Positions 32,729 to 41,665 of a stretch of 64,000 nucleotides of DNA are shown piece after piece. The DNA lies in NCBI RefSeq assembly GCF_023954335.1, contig NZ_JAMLIE010000001.1, forward strand, positions 1,860,001-1,924,000, read 5' to 3'. Under the pieces are notes generated by a model. That model was not told the DNA's origin and did no database searches. It saw nothing but the letters and a program-made list of their open reading frames with translations. Each line of letters opens with the position of its first letter. Position 1 is the first letter of the stretch. The position numbers and the translations under genes are program-made. The stretch comes from Aquamicrobium sp. (GTDB lineage Bacteria; Pseudomonadota; Alphaproteobacteria; Rhizobiales; Rhizobiaceae).

Positions 32729-33847
32729 TCAGGCTGCGGCTTTCGCGGCGGCGAGGGCGAGCGGGAACGCCTCGGCGAGCGCGTCCATCTCGGCGGCCGG
32801 GCCGGCGCTGATGCGGATGCAGCGGTCGAGCCGTGGGGCCGCCGGCTTGCGCACGAAGATGTCGCGCTCGATCAGCGCCTGAAGCACGCGAAGCGCGAGC
32901 GCGCCGTCGCCGCCGCAATCGACGGCGACGAAATTGGTCGCCGATGGCAGCGCGGAAAGCCCACTTTCGCCGACGATTTCCGCGATCCGCGCCCGGCTTG
33001 CGGCCACCTCGTCGAGGACCTTTCTGAGATGGTCGCCGTCGGCGAGCGCGGCCAGCGCGGCGGCCTGCGTCATGCGGCACATGCCGAAATGGTCGCGCAC
33101 CTTGTCGAAGGCGCGGATCGCCGCGCTCTCGCCGACCGCGTAGCCGCAGCGCATGCCTGCAAGGCCGTAGGCCTTGGAGAAGGTGCGCATGCGCAGGACG
33201 TTCGGCCGCGCGACGTCGAGCGGCGGAATGGCCGACGCGGGCGCGGTCTCGCCATAGGCCTCGTCGAGCACCAGCATCGTCGTTTCCGGCAGCGCCTCGA
33301 TCAGCCGGGAAATCTCGTCCGCCTCCCACCAGGTCCCCATCGGGTTGTCGGGATTGGCGAGATAGAGCAGCGGCGGGTTCTCGCGCCGCGCCGCGGCGAC
33401 GAGCCCGTCGAGATCCTCGCGGTCATCGACGTAAGGGACGGTGACGAGCCGGCCGCCATAGCCCGCGACGTGATAGTTGAAGGTCGGATAGCCGCCGAGC
33501 GAGGTGACGACGGGCTGACCCTTCTCGACATAGAGCCGGACGATCAGCCCGAGCAGCCCGTCGATGCCGCCGCCGACGGCGATGTTGCCGGCGCCGACGC
33601 CCAGATGCGCGGCGAGCGCGGCCTTGAGATCGTGGTTCTCCGGGTCGCCATATTTCCACACGTCGGTCGCGGCCGCCTGCATCGCCGCCACCGCCTTGGG
33701 CGACGGGCCGAAGCCGCTTTCGTTGGCGCCGATGCGGGCGCGGAACGGCCGGCCGCGCGACCGCTCCTGCGCCTCGGGGCCGACGAAGGGAACCGTTGCC
33801 GGCAGTTCGGCCGCGAGCGGGGTCAGCGCGGGACGTGCGGAAGTCAT
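32729..33847 (-). CDS. Histidinol-phosphate aminotransferase-like PLP enzyme
   Basis: 372 residues, fold-type I aminotransferase close to HisC. Visible are NESGFGPSPKAV (substrate loop), GGGIDGLLGLI, NPDNPMGTW (Asn for PLP), LVLDEAYGE (Asp), and TFSKAYGLAGMRCGY with the Schiff-base Lys. The last Arg region CIRISAGPAAEM binds the substrate carboxylate. HisC activity or a related aromatic/arginine-pathway transamination are both possible. ATG 33847 has AAAGG upstream. It lies downstream of a serine hydrolase gene on the same strand. Confidence 0.82.
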   Translation of the reverse strand: MTSARPALTPLAAELPATVPFVGPEAQERSRGRPFRARIGANESGFGPSPKAVAAMQAAATDVWKYGDPENHDLKAALAAHLGVGAGNIAVGGGIDGLLGLIVRLYVEKGQPVVTSLGGYPTFNYHVAGYGGRLVTVPYVDDREDLDGLVAAARRENPPLLYLANPDNPMGTWWEADEISRLIEALPETTMLVLDEAYGETAPASAIPPLDVARPNVLRMRTFSKAYGLAGMRCGYAVGESAAIRAFDKVRDHFGMCRMTQAAALAALADGDHLRKVLDEVAASRARIAEIVGESGLSALPSATNFVAVDCGGDGALALRVLQALIERDIFVRKPAAPRLDRCIRISAGPAAEMDALAEAFPLALAAAKAAA

Positions 33848-33953
33848 GGCGGTCGGGAACCTTTCTCGGACGGGGCCGGCAAGCGGGAACGGGGTTTTCG
33901 CAAACGACGGACGATGCAATAGAGCCAATCGGCCGCCTGCGGAAGGCCCGTCG

Positions 33954-35147
33954 CTACGGCGCGCCGCCGAACGCGCGCGCGATCTGGCCGAGCATGCGGA
34001 TCTCGAGCGCCGTGGCGTCGTCGTTGCTGGGGTCGGGGCGCGAGGCGGTCTTGGCGATGACGACGCGGCTTACGGGGTCCGTCCACAGCCACTGGCCATG
34101 GATGCCGACTGCGGCAATACTGCCGCGCCCGTCGCCGACATCGTACCAGCACGAGCGATAGCGGCCTTCAGCGAACATGTCGGCGAAATTGCCCTCCACC
34201 CATGCGCGGCGGTCGCCATTGGCGCGCATGTCGGCGATCCACGCGCCCGGCACCACCTCAGCGCCGCTTGCCGAGCGGCCGTCGTCGAGCACGAGCTGGC
34301 CGAGCCGGGCGAGGTCGCGCGTCGTCAGGCAAACGCCGCCGGCCGCGCGCGCCGTGCCGGCGCGGTCGACCGTGACCCAGGCCGCGCCGCGCGCGCCCAT
34401 CGGCTTCCACAGCCTCTCGGCGAGATAAAGCGGATAGCGCATGCCCGCCGCGCGCTCGACCACGAGGCCGAGCAGGTCGCTGTTGGGCGAGGCGTAGTAG
34501 AAGCGCTTCCCATGTCCCGCCCCATCCCCCGCCCCATGGTCGCCGAGCGTGGCGAGGAAGGCTTCCAGCGTCTCCGGCGTCGTTCCGGGCCGCTCGGGGT
34601 TCCACAGCATGGCGCGGCGGTAGCGGTCGAACGCGCCGCCGTCGTCGAGATATTCCTCGTCGAAATCGAGGTCGACCGTCATGTCGAGAAGGTCGCGCAC
34701 CCGTGCGCTTGCATAGGTAGAGCCGGCCATCGACGGCACGTAGTCCGTCACCGGCGCGTCGGGGTCGAGCAGCCCCTCGCCGGCGGCGATGCCGGCGAGG
34801 AGGCCGGTGATGGATTTGGAGATCGAGAAGACGAGATGCGGCCGGCCGGGATCGACGGTCTCGGCGAGCCATTCGGCGATCACCTCGCCGCCGCGCATGA
34901 CGACGACATGGTCGGTATGGGAGCGCCGCATGTGGTCGAGCGCGTCAACGGGGCTGCCGTCGGGGTCGCCCAGCGTCATCCGCGCGAGCAGGCCCGGGCC
35001 CGGGGAGGGGGCCTCCGCCCCGGCCGGCGTTGCCACCATCGCCACGGGCACGAATTCGCTGACATGCTGGAAGCTGTAGCGGCTGTTCGGATGCACCCGC
35101 CAGTCGGCAAGGGTGATCGCCGCGCGCGGCGGGATCGGTTCGGCCAT
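33954..35147 (-). CDS. Serine hydrolase, class C beta-lactamase/NylB type
   Basis: 397 residues. SISKSITGLLAG carries the SxxK nucleophile pair (about residue 118); the Tyr of the second motif is in YYASPNSDLLG (about 212), and a GIHGQWLWTD segment near the end replaces KTG. No signal peptide, so cytoplasmic, like the 6-aminohexanoate-dimer hydrolases and esterases of the group. ATG 35147 follows AAGGAG. Substrate unknown. Confidence 0.8.
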   Translation of the reverse strand: MAEPIPPRAAITLADWRVHPNSRYSFQHVSEFVPVAMVATPAGAEAPSPGPGLLARMTLGDPDGSPVDALDHMRRSHTDHVVVMRGGEVIAEWLAETVDPGRPHLVFSISKSITGLLAGIAAGEGLLDPDAPVTDYVPSMAGSTYASARVRDLLDMTVDLDFDEEYLDDGGAFDRYRRAMLWNPERPGTTPETLEAFLATLGDHGAGDGAGHGKRFYYASPNSDLLGLVVERAAGMRYPLYLAERLWKPMGARGAAWVTVDRAGTARAAGGVCLTTRDLARLGQLVLDDGRSASGAEVVPGAWIADMRANGDRRAWVEGNFADMFAEGRYRSCWYDVGDGRGSIAAVGIHGQWLWTDPVSRVVIAKTASRPDPSNDDATALEIRMLGQIARAFGGAP

Positions 35148-35210
35148 CGGACTCGTCTCCTTCAACGACCGGCACCATCCGGATTCGCGCCGCCGGATGC
35201 AAGAAGGAAG

Positions 35211-35238
35211 AAAGCCCGGCAGTCTCCTGCCGGGCTTT
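35211..35238 (-). terminator. Terminator of the TorF porin gene
   Basis: A perfect 12-bp stem AAAGCCCGGCAG / CTGCCGGGCTTT closes a TCTC loop. On the minus strand it ends in TTTCTTCC, 31 bp after the porin stop. Confidence 0.8.
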
Positions 35239-35268
35239 CGCGAACGGGTGCCGATGGGCAGCGGCGGG

Positions 35269-35967
35269 CTACTTGCCGCGCAGCGCCGACCAGGATGTGT
35301 CGACCGACAGCGTCACGACGAAGCGGCCGTGATTGGCCGGGTCTTCGGAGTCGTGATAGCGACCGTCGATGGTGAAGGTCTCGGCGACGGTGTAGGACAG
35401 GCCGATGTTCCAGTCGAGGTAGTCGTGGCTGCTGCTGTCGAGCCACTTGCCGACCGCGGCGGAGAGCGTCACGTCGTAGGGCAGGACGACCGCCGCGTTG
35501 GCGACGCCGTAGACGGTGTCGGCATCGGGATCGAAATAAAGCTCGCCGCCGGCCGAGAACTGCTCGGTGAAGGTGTAGGTGCCCTTGGCGTAGAACTCGC
35601 CGGAATCATCGGTGACGCCGTCGTAGAGATAGCGGGCGTAGCCGAGATCGAGGGCGAGATTGCCGAACTCGGGCCGTATGCCGAGGTAGAGATCGAGCTC
35701 CCAATCGTCATTGGTGCCGAAATCAACGGTCGAGGCCCATGCCCCGGCATAGAAGATGCCATAGGACGGCTCGATATAGGCCTGGAAGGCCGGGCCGTTG
35801 GACTGGTCGACGCCGCGCGAGATGTAGCGGCTGGTGACGGCCGCGCCGAAGGCGATGTCGAACTGCGATGCGATTTCTTCCTGCGTATATGTCTCGTCGG
35901 CCGCCATGGCGGATGAGGACAGGATTGTGGCCGCAGCCAGGAAAGCGGCGTGACGGATGAACTTCAT
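35269..35967 (-). CDS. TorF-family putative porin
   Basis: 232 residues. A signal peptide ends at about residue 22 (SSSAMA). The rest is an alternating aromatic beta-barrel sequence with the family start FDIAFGAAVTSRYISRGVDQSNGPAFQAYIEPSYG and WELDLYLGIRPEFGNLALDLGYARYLYD. Such proteins were predicted as outer-membrane porins; substrate unknown. ATG 35967 has GAGGGG upstream. It is monocistronic with its own terminator. Confidence 0.82.
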   Translation of the reverse strand: MKFIRHAAFLAAATILSSSAMAADETYTQEEIASQFDIAFGAAVTSRYISRGVDQSNGPAFQAYIEPSYGIFYAGAWASTVDFGTNDDWELDLYLGIRPEFGNLALDLGYARYLYDGVTDDSGEFYAKGTYTFTEQFSAGGELYFDPDADTVYGVANAAVVLPYDVTLSAAVGKWLDSSSHDYLDWNIGLSYTVAETFTIDGRYHDSEDPANHGRFVVTLSVDTSWSALRGK

Positions 35968-36340
35968 GGACCCCTCGCACGAAAAGTAGGTTTCGTATTC
36001 CCCGGAACGGCGGGCGGTTTTCGCAACCGTCACGCCTTCGTGATTCGAAAAGTGATTCAGTGGCGCGATTCTGGCAAACGAATTCGGTTGCCGGCTTCGA
36101 TGGCGACAGTCATTGTGACGCCACCGTTGCAGAAATGTGCCAGATTAGAGCGCAAAAGATAGGCATCGGCAAAGAGACGCCCAAGTCGACGGCATGTCTT
36201 GCCGAAAGGATGGGCAATAAGCCCTGCTCGGCACTGCTTCCTCAACGGAAGGCGAAGGGGCGGCGACAAGGGGAGGTGTTCGTCGCAAAAAACCTGCTCT
36301 CCCGCGCCTCAATGGGCCTAAGAAAAAAACCTTCTTGAAT
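35968..36340. other. Divergent intergenic region between porin and TetR gene
   Basis: No supported gene. An open frame at 36060-36338 lacks an RBS, has no recognisable domain and an atypical composition. Two GATTC/GATTC motifs occur near 36040-36060 (TGATTCGAAAAGTGATTCAG) upstream of the porin. Confidence 0.45.
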
Positions 36341-36366
36341 TAATTGAACGTTCGTTTTATTAAATC
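36341..36366. promoter_or_regulatory. Candidate TetR operator before the leucine-catabolism genes
   Basis: In an AT-rich patch the palindrome GAACGTTC (36346-36353) continues as TTGAACGTTCGTTTTATTAA. The site is 17-37 bp upstream of the TetR start codon, the position expected for autorepression. Symmetry outside the core is weak. Confidence 0.4.
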
Positions 36367-36382
36367 TGCCGGGAGGAATGTC

Positions 36383-37039
36383 ATGGCGCGCACCGCAGGG
36401 TCGGATGGGGAAAGGACGCAGGCCGCGATCCGCGAGGCGGCGGTCGACCTTATCGCCCGCTATGGCTACGAGGCCGTTTCCATGCGCCGGCTGGCAGGCG
36501 AGGTCGGCGTCCAGGCCGCCGCGCTCTACCGCTATTTCTCGACCAAGGAGGACCTGCTGTTCTCGCTGATGCGCGCGCATATGGAGGCGCTGGCTGAGAG
36601 CTGGCAGGCCGCGCGCCCGGTGGGCGCCGGCCCGGCGCGCGAGCTCGCCGCCTTCGTGCGCAACCATATCGGCTTTCACATCGCCCGCCGGCACTCCACC
36701 CATGTCAGCAACATGGAGCTGCGCGCCCTTTCGCATGAAAGGCTGAGCGCGATCCTGCGCCTGCGCGGCGCGTACGAGAAGGAGCTGCGGCGCATCCTGC
36801 GCGCGGGCGCCGAAAGCGGCGACTTCGCCGTCGGCGACGTCGCATTGACCGCCATGGCGATCATCCAGATGATGACGGGCGTGATCGTCTGGTTCCGGCC
36901 GGACGAGCGGCTTTCCGTCGACGAGGTCGCCGATACCTATCACGACATGACGATGCGCCTCGTCGGCGCGCGCCCGGGTGGGGACGATAAAAGGGAGGAC
37001 GTTCATGTACGATCGCGCGATGAACTTCGGGCTTGGTGA
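36383..37039 (+). CDS. TetR/AcrR-family regulator
   Basis: 218 residues. Helix-turn-helix at about 25-60 (GYEAVSMRRLAGEVGVQAAALYRYFSTKEDLL), then an all-helical ligand domain typical of acyl-CoA-responsive members. GGGAGG precedes ATG 36383. The stop lies inside the next gene: 35 bp overlap with the isovaleryl-CoA dehydrogenase start at 37005, so they are cotranscribed and the regulator very likely controls leucine catabolism here. Most proteobacterial liu loci use the MerR-type LiuR instead. Confidence 0.85.
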   Translation: MARTAGSDGERTQAAIREAAVDLIARYGYEAVSMRRLAGEVGVQAAALYRYFSTKEDLLFSLMRAHMEALAESWQAARPVGAGPARELAAFVRNHIGFHIARRHSTHVSNMELRALSHERLSAILRLRGAYEKELRRILRAGAESGDFAVGDVALTAMAIIQMMTGVIVWFRPDERLSVDEVADTYHDMTMRLVGARPGGDDKREDVHVRSRDELRAW

Positions 37040-38168
37040 GGATATTGACGCGCTGCGCGACACGGTGCGCCGCTTCGCCGGCGAGCGCATAGCGCCCATC
37101 GCCGCCGACATCGACCGCGACAACGAGTTTCCCGCCCATCTGTGGGAGGAGATGGGCGCGCTCGGCCTGCTCGGCATGACCGCCGACCCCGACCATGGCG
37201 GCACCGGCATGGGCTATGTCGCGCATGTCGTGGCCATGGAGGAGATTTCCCGCGCCTCCGGCTCGGTCGGCCTGTCCTACGGCGCCCATTCCAATTTGTG
37301 CGTCAACCAGATCAACCGCTGGGGAACGCCGGAGCAGAAGGCGAAATACCTGCCCTCGCTGTGCGCAGGCACGACCGTCGGCGCGCTCGCCATGTCCGAG
37401 CCGGGGGCCGGCTCCGACGTCGTCTCGATGCGCCTGCGCGCCGAGAAGAAGAACGACCGGTACGTCCTCAACGGCTCGAAGATGTGGATCACCAACGGCC
37501 CCGACGCCGGCACGCTGGTCGTCTATGCCAAGACCGACCCCGAGCGGAAATCGCGCGGCATCACCGCCTTCCTGATCGAGCGCGGCATGGCCGGCTTTTC
37601 CGTGGCGCAGAAGCTCGACAAGCTGGGCATGCGCGGCTCCAACACCGGCGAGCTGGTGTTCGAGGATGTCGAGGTGCCGTTCGGGAACGTGCTTCACGAG
37701 GAGGGACGCGGCGTCGAGGTGCTGATGTCCGGCCTCGACTACGAGCGCGTCGTGCTGTCGGGCGGGCCGCTCGGCCTGATGGCCGCGGCGCTCGACGCCG
37801 CCGTGCCCTACGCGCAGGAGCGCAAGCAGTTCGGCCAGCCCATCGGCGCGTTCCAGCTCGTCCAGGGCAAGCTCGCCGACATGTACACCACGCTGAACGC
37901 TTGCCGCGCCTATGTCTATGCAGTGGCGGCCGCCTGCGACCGCAGGGAGACGACGCGCAAGGACGCCGCCGGCTGCATCCTCTATGCGGCGGAGAAAGCG
38001 ACGCTGGTCGCGCTCGACGCCATCCAGCTTCTCGGCGGCAACGGCTACATCAACGACTATCCGACGGGCCGCCTGCTGCGCGACGCCAAGCTCTACGAGA
38101 TCGGCGCAGGCACCTCTGAAATCCGCCGCTGGCTGATCGGCCGCGAGATGATGGACGAAAGCGCCTGA
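37005..38168 (+). CDS. liuA: Isovaleryl-CoA dehydrogenase
   Basis: 387 residues, acyl-CoA dehydrogenase fold. FAD motifs AMSEPGAGSDV and WITNGPDA are present, as is the C-terminal QLLGGNGYINDYPTGRLLRDAK and YEIGAGTSEIRR. The catalytic base is E247 in GLDYERVVLSGGPLGLM; this location in the G helix, instead of the usual site near the C-terminus, is the mark of isovaleryl-CoA dehydrogenases. It oxidises isovaleryl-CoA to 3-methylcrotonyl-CoA, passing electrons to ETF and ETF-QO (23011). AAGGGAGGA precedes ATG 37005. Confidence 0.93.
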   Translation: MYDRAMNFGLGEDIDALRDTVRRFAGERIAPIAADIDRDNEFPAHLWEEMGALGLLGMTADPDHGGTGMGYVAHVVAMEEISRASGSVGLSYGAHSNLCVNQINRWGTPEQKAKYLPSLCAGTTVGALAMSEPGAGSDVVSMRLRAEKKNDRYVLNGSKMWITNGPDAGTLVVYAKTDPERKSRGITAFLIERGMAGFSVAQKLDKLGMRGSNTGELVFEDVEVPFGNVLHEEGRGVEVLMSGLDYERVVLSGGPLGLMAAALDAAVPYAQERKQFGQPIGAFQLVQGKLADMYTTLNACRAYVYAVAAACDRRETTRKDAAGCILYAAEKATLVALDAIQLLGGNGYINDYPTGRLLRDAKLYEIGAGTSEIRRWLIGREMMDESA

Positions 38169-38232
38169 TCGCCGCCGTCCCGGCTTCCCTTCCACCGCCC
38201 GTTCCAGACTGGCCGAAAGACCCGAGGAAACG

Positions 38233-39840
38233 ATGCCCGTCCTGAGCTCGCAGATTTCGCCCGCCTCCGACGCCTTCAAGGCCAATGCCGGGCGCATGAA
38301 GGCACTGGTCGCCGACATCGCCGACAAGGCCGAGCTCGTCGAGCGCGGCGGCTCCGACGAGGCGCGCGAGCGCCATGTCGGCCGCGGCAAGCTGCTGCCC
38401 CGCGATAGGCTCGCCCAGCTTCTCGACGCCGGCTCGCCCTTCCTCGAGATCGGCCAGTTCGCGGCGTGGGACATGTATGACGACACCATCGCCTCGGCCG
38501 GCATCATCACCGGCATCGGCAGGGTCGAGGGCACCGAATGCGTCATCGTCGTCAACGACGCGACGGTGAAGGGCGGCACCTACTACCCGCTGACCGTGAA
38601 GAAGCACCTGCGCGCGCAGGAGATCGCGGCGCAGAACAACCTGCCCTGCATCTATCTCGTCGATTCCGGCGGCGCGAACCTGCCCAACCAGGACGAGGTG
38701 TTCCCCGACCGCGAGCATTTCGGCCGCATCTTCTTCAACCAGGCCAACATGTCGGCCGCCCGAATCCCGCAGATCGCCTGTGTCATGGGCTCGTGCACGG
38801 CGGGCGGGGCTTATGTCCCGGCCATGTCCGACGAGACGATCATGGTGCGCAAGCAGGCCACCATCTTCCTCGGCGGCCCGCCGCTGGTGAAGGCCGCGAC
38901 CGGCGAGGAGGTGACCGCCGAGGAGCTGGGCGGCGCCGACCTCCACACGCGCGAATCCGGCGTCGCCGACCACTACGCCACCGACGATGTCCACGCGCTC
39001 GCCATCGTGCGCCGCATCGTCGCGAACCTCAACCGCAGCAAGCAGCCGGAACTTTCCCTGCGGCCGCCGGCCGCGCCGCTCTATCCGGCCGACGAGATAT
39101 ACGGCGTCGTGCCGACCGACCTGCGCCAGCCCTACGACGTGCGCGAGGTCATCGCCCGGCTGGTCGACGGTTCCGAGTTCGACGAGTTCAAGCAGAACTA
39201 CGGCACCACGCTCGTCACCGGTTTCGCGCATCTCCACGGCATGCCGGTCGGCATCCTCGGCAACAACGGCGTGCTGTTCTCGGAAAGCGCGGTCAAGGGC
39301 GCGCATTTCATCGAGCTGTGCTGCCAGCGCAAGATTCCTCTGATCTTCCTCCAGAACATCACCGGCTTCATGGTCGGCCGCAAATACGAGGCCGGCGGCA
39401 TCGCCAAGGACGGGGCAAAGCTCGTCACGGCCGTCGCCACCGCGCAGGTGCCGAAGCTCACCGTCATCATCGGCGGCTCGTTCGGCGCGGGCAATTACGG
39501 CATGTGCGGCCGGGCCTATTCGCCGCGTTTCCTGTGGATGTGGCCGAACGCGCGCATCTCGGTGATGGGCGGCGAGCAGGCCGCGACCGTGCTGGCGCTG
39601 GTCAAGCGCGAGGGCATCGAGCGCAAGGGCGGTTCGTGGACCGCTGAGGAGGAGGCCGAGTTCCGCCGCCCGACGCTGGAGAAGTACGAGCGCGAGGGCC
39701 ATCCGCTCTATTCCTCGGCGCGGCTGTGGGACGACGGCATCATCGACCCGGCCCGCACGCGCGAGGTGCTGGCGCTGTCGCTGTCGGCCGCGCTCAACGC
39801 GCCGATCCCCGACACGAAGTTCGGCGTCTTCAGGATGTGA
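38233..39840 (+). CDS. liuB: Methylcrotonoyl-CoA carboxylase carboxyltransferase (beta) subunit
   Basis: 535 residues with two crotonase-like carboxyltransferase halves. Markers: GSCTAGGAYVPAMSDETIMV in the first, GSFGAGNYGMCGRAYSPRFL and MGGEQAATVL in the second, the typical arrangement for MccB. With LiuD (41666) it forms the biotin enzyme converting 3-methylcrotonyl-CoA to 3-methylglutaconyl-CoA. 64 bp after liuA, same operon likely. The tRNA-Arg gene and an opposing gene separate it from liuD. Confidence 0.94.
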   Translation: MPVLSSQISPASDAFKANAGRMKALVADIADKAELVERGGSDEARERHVGRGKLLPRDRLAQLLDAGSPFLEIGQFAAWDMYDDTIASAGIITGIGRVEGTECVIVVNDATVKGGTYYPLTVKKHLRAQEIAAQNNLPCIYLVDSGGANLPNQDEVFPDREHFGRIFFNQANMSAARIPQIACVMGSCTAGGAYVPAMSDETIMVRKQATIFLGGPPLVKAATGEEVTAEELGGADLHTRESGVADHYATDDVHALAIVRRIVANLNRSKQPELSLRPPAAPLYPADEIYGVVPTDLRQPYDVREVIARLVDGSEFDEFKQNYGTTLVTGFAHLHGMPVGILGNNGVLFSESAVKGAHFIELCCQRKIPLIFLQNITGFMVGRKYEAGGIAKDGAKLVTAVATAQVPKLTVIIGGSFGAGNYGMCGRAYSPRFLWMWPNARISVMGGEQAATVLALVKREGIERKGGSWTAEEEAEFRRPTLEKYEREGHPLYSSARLWDDGIIDPARTREVLALSLSAALNAPIPDTKFGVFRM

Positions 39841-39912
39841 CGGATAAGGACCTCAGGCTGCTCACCGCCCCGTTGACCGCATAGGGCCGAATGCGATAGG
39901 CACATGTTCGAA

Positions 39913-39989
39913 GCACCCGTAGCTCAGCTGGATAGAGTGCTGCCCTCCGAAGGCAGAGGTCACAGGTTCGAATCCTGTCGGGTGCGCCA
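39913..39989 (+). tRNA. tRNA-Arg (anticodon CCG)
   Basis: 77 bases with encoded CCA. Acceptor stem GCACCCG/CGGGTGC, D arm with AGCTCAGCTGGATAGAG, anticodon stem CTGCC/GGCAG with loop CTCCGAA, and TΨC arm CAGGTTCGAATCCTG are all intact. Anticodon CCG reads CGG. It lies in the middle of the leucine-catabolism locus, 72 bp after liuB. Confidence 0.97.
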
Positions 39990-40116
39990 TTTTCTTGTCT
40001 CGCGGCAGTTCGCTTCGCTCACGCCTCCGACGGGGCGCCGGACGGCCGGCGACGGGCGGTCGCCCTTGCGAGCCCTTCGGGCTCGAAAGTTCTTCACGCT
40101 ATCCTGTTCTTCCCGT

Positions 40117-40716
40117 TCAGCCGCCGTTGACGAGTGCCAGGATCAGGCGGTGGACGTTGCCGCCGTCGCGCATTTCCTCGCGGTCGAAGTCGCGGCTTTT
40201 CTGGCGTTGCGCCTGCGACAGCGGGCCGAGCTTGGCCTGCAGCGCCGCGCGCACCTTCTGGCAAGCGGGGTCGGCGGGTGCGCTGAGGCCAACCGAGACG
40301 GCCTCGATCTGCCGCACCATGTCGACGATGATGTCGCCATGCACCTTCTCATGCGCGGTGATGCCGGCAAGGAAGGCCTGCCACGCGCGCCGTGTCGCCT
40401 CCGGCAGGTTGTCGGGCGCCTTGGGCAAGCGGTAGGTGATGGTGAGGTTCGGCCGCGCCGTGACCAGCTTGCACGAGCCGTCCGCCTGCGGGCGATAGTC
40501 GCGCGACCACAGCAGCTTGAAATCGGTGTAGGCGACGGCGCGGCCGACGCCGACCACCGGCCCGTTCTCGCCGATCGAGCGGTAGAGCTCGATGCCGGAG
40601 CGGCCGGAGACGCGATAGGTCTCGACGCGCTCGGCCGGCTTCCAGTCGGCATGGGCGGCAGCCGTGGCCCAGATAAGGGCCGCCGTGACAGCCAGCGCGC
40701 TAAAGCCGTATCCCAT
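40117..40716 (-). CDS. DUF922-family putative secreted zinc protease
   Basis: 199 residues. A signal peptide (about 1-23, ending AAAHA) precedes a domain with YRVSGRSGIELYRSIGENGP, WSRDYRPQADG and the HEKVHG motif, an HExxH-type metal site, plus two cysteines (SCKLV, PACQKV). DUF922 proteins are predicted Zn-dependent proteases of the periplasm. It is on the opposite strand to all liu genes and has no evident link to them. The gene is complete; start ATG 40716. Confidence 0.8.
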   Translation of the reverse strand: MGYGFSALAVTAALIWATAAAHADWKPAERVETYRVSGRSGIELYRSIGENGPVVGVGRAVAYTDFKLLWSRDYRPQADGSCKLVTARPNLTITYRLPKAPDNLPEATRRAWQAFLAGITAHEKVHGDIIVDMVRQIEAVSVGLSAPADPACQKVRAALQAKLGPLSQAQRQKSRDFDREEMRDGGNVHRLILALVNGG

Positions 40717-40811
40717 CGTCCAAACCCGTTTCGTTCGTTCAATCCCATGGCCGATGCAGGCGGCGCGCCGCATCGTCGATTCTCGACCATTACCACAAGG
40801 GGAGCAAAATC

Positions 40812-41633
40812 ATGACCGACACCGGCGCCGTCGAAACCAGCCACGGCAGGATCGCCTATGCGCAGTCGCGGGCCGACGGCCCGGCGATCCTGCTGATCCA
40901 TGGCAATTCGAGCAGCAAGGAGGTCTTTGCCGGCCAGTTGGCCGCGCCGGAGCTCGCCGGCTGGCGCGTCGTCGCCCTCGACCTGCCGGGACATGGCGCG
41001 TCGGATGACGCGGCCGATCCGGCGCGCAGCTACACCTTCGGCGGCTATGCCGGGATGGTCGAGGAGGCTGCGGCGGCACTAGGGCTGGAGCGGCCGGTCG
41101 TGTTCGGCTGGTCGCTTGGCGGCCACATCGCGCTCGAGCTGATCGGCCGCGGCTTTCCGGCGCGCGGCGTCATGATCAGCGGCACGCCGCCGGTGAAGGC
41201 GGAGATGGAATCCCTGCTGGCCGGCTTCAACATCGATCCGGCGGCGGAAAACCTCACCGGCAAGCGCGATTTCACCGAGGACGACGTCCTCGCCTATACC
41301 ACCCACACCTCGGCCGTGAACGGCGTGGTCGATCCGCATCTCCTCGCCATGTGCCGGCGCACGGACGGGCGCGCCCGCGAGACCATGTTCGGCTCGGTCG
41401 CGCAAGGCCAGGCGCTGGACGAGCGCGAGATCGTCGCCACGACGACCGTGCCGCTCGCCGTGGTCAACGGCGTCGACGACGTGTTCATCCAGGCCGGTTA
41501 TTTCGACGGCCTTTCATGGTCGTCGCTGTGGCCGGAGGGCGTGGTGCGGCTGGAAGGCGCGGCGCACGCGCCCTTCCTGCAGCAGCCGCGGAAGTTCAAC
41601 GCGCTGCTGGCGATGTTCGCAGCCGGCGTCTAG
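40812..41633 (+). CDS. Alpha/beta-hydrolase
   Basis: 273 residues. Nucleophile elbow GWSLGGH (Ser near residue 98), oxyanion loop HGNSSSKEVF, acid in NGVDDVFI and catalytic His in GAAHAPFLQQP. It could be an esterase, thioesterase or haloperoxidase-like enzyme; the position 32 bp before liuD suggests a role with CoA thioesters, but the substrate is unknown. AAGGGGAGC precedes ATG 40812. Confidence 0.82.
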   Translation: MTDTGAVETSHGRIAYAQSRADGPAILLIHGNSSSKEVFAGQLAAPELAGWRVVALDLPGHGASDDAADPARSYTFGGYAGMVEEAAAALGLERPVVFGWSLGGHIALELIGRGFPARGVMISGTPPVKAEMESLLAGFNIDPAAENLTGKRDFTEDDVLAYTTHTSAVNGVVDPHLLAMCRRTDGRARETMFGSVAQGQALDEREIVATTTVPLAVVNGVDDVFIQAGYFDGLSWSSLWPEGVVRLEGAAHAPFLQQPRKFNALLAMFAAGV

Positions 41634-41665
41634 CGCCACGCAAGGCCAGCTCTGAGGAGGAGCCG

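Noticed and set aside
36060..36338. 92-codon open frame between the porin and TetR genes
   Set aside because: Non-ATG start, no RBS, no recognisable motif, composition unlike neighbours.
39904..40815. Long open frame running through tRNA-Arg and antisense to the DUF922 gene
   Set aside because: It covers a functional tRNA and is the shadow of a gene with signal peptide and HExxH motif on the other strand.
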